A stretch of 12,525 nucleotides of DNA from Gammaproteobacteria bacterium (GTDB taxonomy: Bacteria > Pseudomonadota > Gammaproteobacteria > Steroidobacterales > Steroidobacteraceae): assembly GCA_030040525.1 (NCBI GenBank), contig JASHTN010000264.1, positions 1 through 12,525 on the forward strand. Reading direction: 5' to 3'. This document shows, piece by piece, positions 1 to 7,336 of the stretch; positions within the stretch are counted from its first letter, which is position 1, and every line of letters starts with the position of its first letter. Made by a program: the position numbers and the translations under genes. The notes under the pieces were generated by a model that did not search any database, had not been told where the DNA came from, and saw nothing but the letters and a program-made list of their open reading frames with translations.

Positions 1-65
1 TCGAAGGGCTTTTGACCCTTACACCCTTAGCAGGGGTGCGCCTTCGACCACTCGGCCATCTCTCC
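1..65 (-). tRNA. serV: tRNA-Ser (anticodon GCU), 3' end cut off by the window edge
   Basis: Read on the minus strand, the 5' acceptor strand GGAGAGA starts at 65. It is followed by a D-arm (GGCCGAGTGG) and an anticodon stem-loop at 22-38 with the 7-base loop CTGCTAA, giving anticodon GCT (bases 29-31 on the plus strand). The start of a long variable arm (AGGG...CCCT) marks a class II tRNA, as expected for serine. The T-arm, the 3' acceptor strand and any CCA lie outside the window. It decodes AGC/AGU. In many gammaproteobacteria this same tRNA lies downstream of alaS, which supports the call; there csrA usually lies between, but not here. The symbol follows E. coli usage. Confidence 0.93.
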
Positions 66-130
66 GTTTCGGGTTGTAAGGCCCGTGCGGGCACCGCATC
101 CTGGCGGCTCGGCCTCGCTCGGGGCGTGCC

Positions 131-159
131 ATGATACTGAAGCGCCTCAGGGGCAGCAA
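131..159 (-). promoter_or_regulatory. Candidate sigma-70 promoter for tRNA-Ser
   Basis: On the minus strand TTGCTG (159-154) and TATCAT (136-131) are separated by exactly 17 bases. They lie in the 130-base gap between the alaS stop and the tRNA, and are followed at once by a GC-rich stretch (GGCACGCCCC). Such a GC-rich discriminator is typical of stable-RNA promoters under stringent control. The -10 box matches the consensus at 5 of 6 positions, the -35 box only in its TTG. The predicted start would leave a 5' leader of roughly 60 bases before the mature tRNA. This is inference from spacing and sequence only. Confidence 0.4.
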
Positions 160-195
160 AAGGCGCGGGCGAGGACCACCGGCTTGCAGGCGCCT

Positions 196-2802
<2,607 letters not shown>

Positions 2803-2833
2803 GTAGGTGGGTTTGCCCAAGACCCAAGGTCCT

Positions 2834-3316
2834 TCAGTCCGTGTCGGGATCGGCCCCGAGAGCCGCACGAATATGATCGGCTGAAAAGCCCCGATACTGC
2901 AAAAAGCGTCCCTGCCGGGCCCGCTCGCGCCAGCTGCCGGGCAGCCGCTTGCCGAAACGGCGCTCACGCGCCGCGCGCGCGAGCGCACGCCAGTCGGGCC
3001 CGTTGGCGAGGACCGCCTCGATCAGCTCCGGCGCCACGCCCCGGGCGCGCAGCTCGGCAGCCACCCGGATCGGACCCTGCCCGCGACCGGCGTGATAGGC
3101 GACATAGTTCTCGGCGTAGCGGGCGTCGTTGAGGATGCCCTCCCTGGCGAGCATCCCGACGGCCTCGGCCGCCGGGACGGCCTCAAAGCCCCGCTGCGCC
3201 AGCCGGGCGAGCAGCTCGCCGCGCGCGAAGTCCTTCCGGGCGAGCAGCGCAACCGCCGCCGCCCGCGCCGCGGTGGCGTCCGCGCTGTCATCCGTGCGTG
3301 CTCGTTTCAGGGGCAT
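2834..3316 (-). CDS. recX: Regulatory protein RecX
   Basis: RecX binds RecA filaments and usually limits their growth and their ATPase and coprotease activity. The 160-residue product is close to the family norm (E. coli 166). It is built of helical RecX repeats: RKDFARGELLARLAQRGF (about 27-44), ILNDARYAENYV (61-72), GPIRVAAELRARGV (81-94) and the closing FLQYRGFSADHIRAAL (138-153). Two in-frame ATGs exist, at 3337 and 3316. I chose 3316 because a -10-like TATACT (3329-3324) falls inside the longer version and ends seven bases before this ATG; neither start has a ribosome binding site. With this start the message could be leaderless. recX normally follows recA on the same strand, but here a plus-strand gene separates them, so recX probably has its own promoter and leads a recX-alaS unit. 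Confidence 0.95.
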   Translation of the reverse strand: MPLKRARTDDSADATAARAAAVALLARKDFARGELLARLAQRGFEAVPAAEAVGMLAREGILNDARYAENYVAYHAGRGQGPIRVAAELRARGVAPELIEAVLANGPDWRALARAARERRFGKRLPGSWRERARQGRFLQYRGFSADHIRAALGADPDTD

Positions 3317-3323
3317 CGTTTCG

Positions 3324-3331
3324 AGTATAGT
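3324..3331. promoter_or_regulatory. Overlapping back-to-back -10 elements between recX and the secreted-protein gene
   Basis: The octamer AGTATAGT reads TATAGT on the plus strand (3326-3331) and TATACT on the minus strand (3329-3324); each matches TATAAT at 5 of 6 positions. They share the central TATA. The plus element would start transcription near 3339 and leave a short leader containing a good Shine-Dalgarno (AGGGA, 3351-3355) before ATG 3362. The minus element would start at or beside the recX ATG at 3316. Neither has a convincing -35 box, so activity is unproven. If both are real, RNA polymerase could not occupy both at once. Confidence 0.35.
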
Positions 3332-3361
3332 GTCCATGTCCCGAACAGCGAGGGAAGACGC

Positions 3362-3817
3362 ATGCGATTTCTCGGTGCAATTCTGGCCTGCCTCGGTGCC
3401 GCCAGCCTGACTCCATGCTTCGCTGATCCGCCGCCGAACAGCACGGCGCCTGCGGCGAGCCAGCCTGCCACACCGGCGGCTTCGACGCCGGCCGCCGCTC
3501 CGGCAGCGGCTGCGCCAGCGACGAGCCAGTCCGCCGCCACGGCGACGAAGACGGCCTCAGCGTCAGCCACGGACGCCACAACGGCCGCCACGCTAGCCGG
3601 GGAGGAGAGGCAGCTGCGGGACGCAGGGTACTCGCCGGAAATGCACAACGGCACCATGCTCTGGTGCCGTCGTGAGGAGGAGCTCGGCTCGCGTCTGGGG
3701 TCCCGCAAGAAGGTCTGCGGCACCGTGGAGGAGCTGAGCGTGCTCCAACGACAGGCCCAGGAGCAGTTCAGGCAGCAGTCGGCTGCGACTTACTCGACAA
3801 ACCCCCCGGGCAAGTAA
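3362..3817 (+). CDS. Small secreted/periplasmic protein with an Ala/Pro/Thr-rich linker, function unknown
   Basis: The 151-residue product begins with a signal peptide (basic residue, hydrophobic run, probable cleavage after FA at 21). It continues with a low-complexity Ala/Pro/Thr/Ser linker (22-80) and a conserved-looking C-terminal module of about 50 residues. That module holds LRDAGYSPEMHNGTMLWCRR, a GSRLGSRKKVCGT segment with Cys102 and Cys119, and a Gln/Glu-rich helix. The pattern G-Y-x(4)-NG-x(3)-WCR...GSR...C resembles short uncharacterised exported proteins that I recall from Xanthomonadales-like bacteria; this is recollection, not a search. The two cysteines could form a disulfide in the periplasm. 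No lipobox is convincing. ATG 3362 has AGGGA at 3351-3355 with good spacing. It converges on recA, leaving 23 bases between stops without a clear terminator. A function cannot be assigned. Confidence 0.85.
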   Translation: MRFLGAILACLGAASLTPCFADPPPNSTAPAASQPATPAASTPAAAPAAAAPATSQSAATATKTASASATDATTAATLAGEERQLRDAGYSPEMHNGTMLWCRREEELGSRLGSRKKVCGTVEELSVLQRQAQEQFRQQSAATYSTNPPGK

Positions 3818-3840
3818 GGCTCCGCAAGACGCTGACCCCC

Positions 3841-4869
3841 TCAGGCCGTATTGGCGGCGGGCTCGCCTGCGCGCTGGCGTGAGGGCAGCAGCCGCGCTCT
3901 CACCTGCTCCTCGATCTCACGCGCCACGTCCTTGTTGGCCTGCAGGTAGGCGCGCGTGTTGTCCTTGCCCTGGCCGATGCGGTTGCCCTTGTAGGCGTAC
4001 CAGGCGCCGGACTTCTCGACGATTCCGAGCGAGCTCGCGAGCTCGATGATCTCGCCCTCGCGTGAGATCCCCTGGCCGTACATGATCTCGAACTCCGCCT
4101 CGCGGAACGGCGGCGCCACTTTGTTCTTCACCACCTTGACGCGCGTCATGTTGCCGACGACTTCCTCGCCGTTCTTGATGGCGCCGATGCGGCGGATGTC
4201 CAGGCGCACCGAGGCGTAGAACTTGAGCGCGTTGCCCCCGGTGGTGGTCTCGGGGTTGCCGAACATTACGCCGATCTTCATGCGGATCTGATTGATGAAC
4301 ACCACGATGGTGTTGGAGCGCTTGATGTTGCCGGTGAGCTTGCGCAGCGCCTGCGACATGAGCCGCGCCTGCAGCCCAACCTGCATTTCGCCCATCTCGC
4401 CCTCGATCTCGGCCTTCGGCGTCAGCGCCGCCACCGAGTCCACCACGACAATGTCGACCGCGTTCGAGCGCACCAGCAAGTCGGTGATCTCGAGCGCCTG
4501 CTCGCCGGTGTCGGGCTGCGAGACGAGCAGATCGTTGATATTGACGCCGAGCTTCTCGGCATAGCTCGGATCGAGCGCGTGCTCGGCGTCGACGAATGCG
4601 GCGGTGCCGCCCGTGCGCTGCACCTCCGCAATCACCTGCAGCGTGAGCGTCGTCTTGCCCGAAGCTTCGGGACCGAAGATCTCCACCACCCGGCCGCGCG
4701 GCAGCCCCCCGATGCCGAGCGCGATGTCGAGGCCGAGCGATCCGGTGGAGACCGTCTCCATGTCGAAGGTCGCCGCGGCGTCGCCGAGGCGCATGACCGA
4801 GCCCTTGCCGAACTGCTTCTCGATCTGACCCAGTGCGGCGGCGAGCGCCCTCTTGCGGTTCTCTTCCAT
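3841..4869 (-). CDS. recA: Recombinase RecA
   Basis: Forms ATP-dependent filaments on single-stranded DNA, catalyses homologous pairing and strand exchange, and triggers LexA self-cleavage in the SOS response. The product has 342 residues: an N-terminal helix region (MEENRKRALAAALGQIEKQF), Walker A GPEASGKTT at 66-74 (same numbering as E. coli), Walker B VVVDSV near 141, the L1 region around 157-165, L2 with FGNPETTTGGNALKF (203-217), and the C-terminal domain. The open frame runs up to GTG 4974, but ATG 4869 matches the canonical RecA start and the 35-residue extension looks like untranslated leader. The C-terminal tail (PSRQRAGEPAANTA) is short and has only one acidic residue, unlike the acidic tail of E. 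coli RecA. It lies 105 bases after thpR, room for its own promoter; a candidate is annotated. Confidence 0.99.
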   Translation of the reverse strand: MEENRKRALAAALGQIEKQFGKGSVMRLGDAAATFDMETVSTGSLGLDIALGIGGLPRGRVVEIFGPEASGKTTLTLQVIAEVQRTGGTAAFVDAEHALDPSYAEKLGVNINDLLVSQPDTGEQALEITDLLVRSNAVDIVVVDSVAALTPKAEIEGEMGEMQVGLQARLMSQALRKLTGNIKRSNTIVVFINQIRMKIGVMFGNPETTTGGNALKFYASVRLDIRRIGAIKNGEEVVGNMTRVKVVKNKVAPPFREAEFEIMYGQGISREGEIIELASSLGIVEKSGAWYAYKGNRIGQGKDNTRAYLQANKDVAREIEEQVRARLLPSRQRAGEPAANTA

Positions 4870-4871
4870 CT

Positions 4872-4914
4872 GAAATTTCCCGAAGGTGAATATGGCCGGT
4901 GAAGAAATTCCCCG
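4872..4914 (-). repeat. Imperfect direct repeats in the recA leader
   Basis: Two 11-base copies, GAAATTTCCCG (4872-4882) and GAAATTCCCCG (4904-4914), differ at one base and are offset by 32 bases. Between them lie two copies of GGTGAA (4885-4890 and 4898-4903) offset by 13 bases. All sit between the candidate recA -10 and the start codon. No CTGT-N8-ACAG LexA box is present here, so these repeats are the best visible candidates for an operator or leader structure. The function is inference. Confidence 0.4.
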
Positions 4915-4921
4915 GGAGGCA

Positions 4922-4930
4922 ATTATCCCA
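4922..4930 (-). promoter_or_regulatory. Candidate extended -10 promoter of recA
   Basis: On the minus strand TGGGATAAT (4930-4922) matches the extended -10 form TGnTATAAT except for the first base of the hexamer. No -35 box is recognisable 15-19 bases upstream (GC-rich sequence), which is tolerated by extended -10 promoters. A start near 4915 would give a leader of about 45 bases before the recA ATG, carrying the repeats at 4872-4914. A short GC hairpin (arms CGCCCG/CGGGCG, 4942-4961) just upstream could separate this transcript from thpR, although it lacks a U-tract. Confidence 0.4.
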
Positions 4931-4974
4931 TAAAGCTCTCTCGCCCGTGCGCGCTCGGGCGCAGCGTTTGGCAC

Positions 4975-5583
4975 TTATGTGCGCACTTTTTCCGCTTCAA
5001 CCAGTGGGTACGACCCGATGACACTGTATGCGGGACCTGCGGCGAGAGTGCGGCTCTCGATCAGCGCGAACGCAGTGAACTGCCAGCGCAGCGGACGGAT
5101 CCGCTCATCGAACCGGGCCTTCACGACCTTGCGTGCGAGAGTGACATGCGCGCGGAAGGGCTTGAGATCCGGACTAAAACCGGCGGCCAGAGCCGCAGCG
5201 CCGAGCCCGCGCGCCAGAGCCTGCGCCCTGGGCGCCACCGCGGATGAGTCCGGCGCGGCCGCGAGCGCGCACAGCAGCTGCGGCCGCGCCCAGTGCTCGA
5301 GGCGCTCGAAATCGAGCGTCACAGCGGCCTCTGCCGCCCGCCGGCTTGCGGCGACCCGCCGGGCCACGGCGTCGAGCTCTGCGACCCGCGCTGCAGCGAC
5401 ACTGCCCAGAAAGCACAACGTCACGTGCAGGTTCGCCGCAGGCACCGGCCGGCCGCCGCAGGCCCGCGTCGCCTTAGCCGTCGCGTGCACCAGGCCCAAG
5501 CGCTGCCCCTCGTCGGGCCAGAGCGCAAAGAACACCCGGCGGGTCGCCTCCGTGGGAGCGCGCGCGAGTGCGTCGGTGGTCAA
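4975..5583 (-). CDS. thpR: RNA 2',3'-cyclic phosphodiesterase (2H/LigT family)
   Basis: Member of the 2H phosphoesterase superfamily; bacterial ThpR/LigT hydrolyses 2',3'-cyclic phosphates on RNA and can join tRNA half-molecules in vitro. The 202-residue product shows the family opening RRVFFALWPD (15-24) and both catalytic HxTx motifs: LHVTLCFLG (H53, T55) and FRAHVTLAR (H146, T148). The chosen start is TTG at 5583. It overlaps the pncC stop in a TTGA tetranucleotide, a layout typical of translational coupling. GTG at 5535 (codon 17) is possible but would remove part of the first beta strand. There is no strong Shine-Dalgarno. It lies between pncC and recA; the physiological link to recA is unknown, though this order occurs in other proteobacteria. 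Confidence 0.93.
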   Translation of the reverse strand: MTTDALARAPTEATRRVFFALWPDEGQRLGLVHATAKATRACGGRPVPAANLHVTLCFLGSVAAARVAELDAVARRVAASRRAAEAAVTLDFERLEHWARPQLLCALAAAPDSSAVAPRAQALARGLGAAALAAGFSPDLKPFRAHVTLARKVVKARFDERIRPLRWQFTAFALIESRTLAAGPAYSVIGSYPLVEAEKVRT

Positions 5584-6122
5584 TCCGAGGCCCCATGGTG
5601 CGGCGTCGCGTGCTCCTCTGCGGGCAGGTCGAGCCGCAGCACCAGGCGCAGCGCGTGCCGGACCGCGCTCGAGCGCACGAACTCGCGGTCACCGTCAAAG
5701 CGTTGCCTCTCGGCGATCGCGTGGCTCGCGCGCCCCAGGCGGGTGGCCGCGCAGAGCCACACCGTGCCCAGCGGCTTCTCGGGCGTGCCGCCGTCGGGGC
5801 CGGCAATACCGGTCACGGCGAGCGCCACATCCGCGCCCGACACCCGCAGCGCCCCCTCGGCCATCTCGCGCGCGGTCAGCTCGCTGACCGCGCCGAACTC
5901 GACGAGCGTGAGTGCCGCGACTCCGAGATCGCGCTGCTTCGCGGCGTCGGAATACGTCACGTAGCCACACTCGAACCACTGCGAGCTGCCCGGCACGTCG
6001 GTGAGCGCTTTCGCGATCCAGCCGGCGGTGCAGGATTCAGCGGTCACGATGCGCCGCCCGGCGTCGCGCAGTTTCTGCCCGACGCGCGCGGCCAGCTCGT
6101 AGAGCTCGGCATCGCTCACCAT
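5580..6122 (-). CDS. pncC: Nicotinamide-nucleotide amidohydrolase (CinA C-terminal family)
   Basis: Deamidates nicotinamide mononucleotide to nicotinate mononucleotide and ammonia, feeding NMN made by DNA ligase and other reactions back into NAD synthesis. The 180-residue product is the stand-alone CinA C-terminal domain without the N-terminal MoCF-like domain of full CinA. Family signatures are TAESCTAGWIAKAL (27-40, containing the catalytic serine S30), CGYVTYSDAAK (52-62, with Tyr57 and Lys62 at the conserved places) and VTGIAGPDGGTPEKPLGTVW (103-122). Start is ATG 6122; only a weak GGGGT-type ribosome site precedes it. Its stop overlaps the TTG of thpR. pncC/cinA next to recA is a classic proteobacterial pairing. 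The long GC palindrome at 6164-6198 lies just upstream and may affect expression. Confidence 0.95.
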   Translation of the reverse strand: MVSDAELYELAARVGQKLRDAGRRIVTAESCTAGWIAKALTDVPGSSQWFECGYVTYSDAAKQRDLGVAALTLVEFGAVSELTAREMAEGALRVSGADVALAVTGIAGPDGGTPEKPLGTVWLCAATRLGRASHAIAERQRFDGDREFVRSSAVRHALRLVLRLDLPAEEHATPHHGASD

Positions 6123-6163
6123 GCTGCGAGGCTACCCCAGGGGCAACCCCGCCGGTAGCGCCA

Positions 6164-6198
6164 CCGCGGCGCGCCGCGGGTCAATTTGCCGCGGCGCG
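6164..6198. repeat. GC-only inverted repeats spanning the dioxygenase stop codon
   Basis: CGCGCCGCGG (6170-6179) and CCGCGGCGCG (6189-6198) are perfect 10-base inverted arms around a 9-base loop that contains the dioxygenase stop codon. The left arm is also half of a 16-base perfect palindrome, CCGCGGCGCGCCGCGG (6164-6179). Two mutually exclusive hairpins can therefore form in the transcript leading into pncC. No T-run follows on the minus strand, so it is not a standard intrinsic terminator; attenuation or mRNA stabilisation is possible. Confidence 0.55.
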
Positions 6199-6753
6199 CT
6201 TCAGCGGCTGGAGCTTGTAGGCGAGGGTAAAGCGCGAGGCGAAGCAGATGCGGTTCGGCGGACGCCCCACATGAGGCAGGCTGCCGTCGAACAGCACCAG
6301 CCTTCCCGGCCGGGGACTCACCGCCACCTGCGCATCCATGCTGGAATCGAAAAACAGCGTCTCGCCGCCCCACTCCACGTTCCATTCCGGGGCAATGAAC
6401 CACAAGGCGGTCAATTCCCCGGCCCCCGGCGGGCAATCGGTGTGCGTGAAGAGCATGTCGCCGTAGGCCGCATAATTACAGTAGCAGCGATAGATTTTGT
6501 ACTGGGCTTGCGCGGCGAATTCCCCCGCCGCCGCCAGTGTCAGTTGATAAATCGGCAGTTGGGTGGCGGTCTGCATGGGTATGTTCAGCACCCAATGCTT
6601 GAAAGCGGAAGTGTCGGGGCGCGCCGATTCAGTATGCGTGAAGGCCCCGTTCTGCAGGGCCGCAGTCAATCCGTGGATGTCGTTCATCTGCAGCAGGCCG
6701 TCGTAAACCCGCACCTCGCGGCCCTCGATGGAGTACTGCCGTGTTGCTTTCAT
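6181..6753 (-). CDS. 2-oxoglutarate/Fe(II)-dependent dioxygenase (prolyl 4-hydroxylase-like)
   Basis: Non-haem iron oxygenase of the 2OG-Fe(II) superfamily, which couples 2-oxoglutarate decarboxylation to hydroxylation of a substrate. The 190-residue product carries the facial triad HTD (H104, D106) in YGDMLFTHTDCPPGAGELTA and the distal His161 in FDGSLPHVGRPP. Arg174 (SRFTLAYKL) sits at the 2OG-binding place. The WGGETLFFD segment after the HxD is typical of P4Hc/SM-20/Tpa1-like enzymes. No signal peptide or membrane segment is seen, so it is probably cytoplasmic. Substrate unknown; a protein proline, for example in a ribosomal or elongation factor, is one possibility. ATG 6753 was chosen because the domain begins right after it; ATG 6807 would add 18 residues and neither has a ribosome site. 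Hand counting over 6421-6660 gives about 60% GC against 77% over 9001-9120 in mutS, suggesting acquisition. Confidence 0.88.
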   Translation of the reverse strand: MKATRQYSIEGREVRVYDGLLQMNDIHGLTAALQNGAFTHTESARPDTSAFKHWVLNIPMQTATQLPIYQLTLAAAGEFAAQAQYKIYRCYCNYAAYGDMLFTHTDCPPGAGELTALWFIAPEWNVEWGGETLFFDSSMDAQVAVSPRPGRLVLFDGSLPHVGRPPNRICFASRFTLAYKLQPLKRAAAN

Positions 6754-6834
6754 GGTTGTGCTGCGCTGCCCGGCTGCAGCATAACGCGGCAGGCTTCGCA
6801 CCACCATGCACCGCGTTTCGGACAGCGCTGAGTG

Positions 6835-7155
6835 TTACGTCTTGTGTGCCGCAGCTTCACCCGGCACAGGCAGGCCAACTCTGCGGCAGAAGGCAGCGAA
6901 GCGCGGATCGTCCTCGTAGCGCAGCATGAAGGGGTCGTAGAGCAGGTGGCCGATACCTGGATCGCGATTGATCCAGGCCCGCTCGAGCCACTCGAAGGTC
7001 TCCTTGGCATCGCTGCGCAGCGCATAAACCTGGGCGATCTGGTAGGCGCCAATGGCCGCGTACTTCTCGATCATCGTCCGCAGCGCCCCATCGGCCGCGC
7101 TCCGCGGGGCTGAGCCCTCGGTCGATTGCGATGCGCCGGCTTCTTCTGTGCTCAT
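6835..7155 (-). CDS. Short TPR-like protein, probable remnant of a larger TPR protein
   Basis: The 106-residue product has a Ser/Ala/Glu-rich start followed by one tetratricopeptide-like unit, IGAYQIAQVYALRSDAKETF (about 35-54) with EWLERAWINRD after it. It then has the tail LLYDPFMLRYEDDPRFAAFC and RRVGLP. This combination (TPR, then a DP-x-ML...DDPRF-x-x-F motif, then GLP) closely resembles the extreme C-terminus of much longer winged-helix or cyclase-type TPR proteins. Here the N-terminal domain and the earlier repeats are missing. ATG 7155 has a GAGGG at plausible distance; the open frame continues upstream to 7335, but that part looks non-coding and runs into the mutS control region. It may be a decayed fragment or a small adaptor. 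Function unassigned. Confidence 0.65.
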   Translation of the reverse strand: MSTEEAGASQSTEGSAPRSAADGALRTMIEKYAAIGAYQIAQVYALRSDAKETFEWLERAWINRDPGIGHLLYDPFMLRYEDDPRFAAFCRRVGLPVPGEAAAHKT

Positions 7156-7336
7156 TGCCGCACGCCCTCGCGGGTTAAGACAAGGATGCGCTCGCGCTGC
7201 GCACGACAGAAAATTCCGCGCGGTCGGGCACCCTCCTTCGAGCTCTGTGACTGTCCCATTGCTCCAGCTCGGTGCATCTGAAGGCCATGCTCTGCCGGGT
7301 GCGCCCCGCACTGAGCTAAGCTGGTGCGCATTCACG

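Noticed and set aside
2803..2988. A 62-residue N-terminal extension of AlaRS
   Set aside because: It overlaps the recX C-terminus in another frame and has no family counterpart; ATG 2802 fits the AlaRS start.
3362..3445. Lipoprotein signal in the secreted protein (cysteines at residues 10 and 19)
   Set aside because: ILAC occurs too early and LTPC does not fit the lipobox; a type I cleavage after residue 21 is more likely.
4870..4974. A longer RecA starting at GTG 4974
   Set aside because: The extra 35 residues have no counterpart in RecA, the region holds a likely promoter and leader, and ATG 4869 matches the canonical N-terminus.
7052..7336. A 95-residue N-terminal extension of MutS
   Set aside because: The sequence overlaps the divergent TPR gene and has no MutS similarity; homology begins at or just after residue 1 of the ATG 7337 form.
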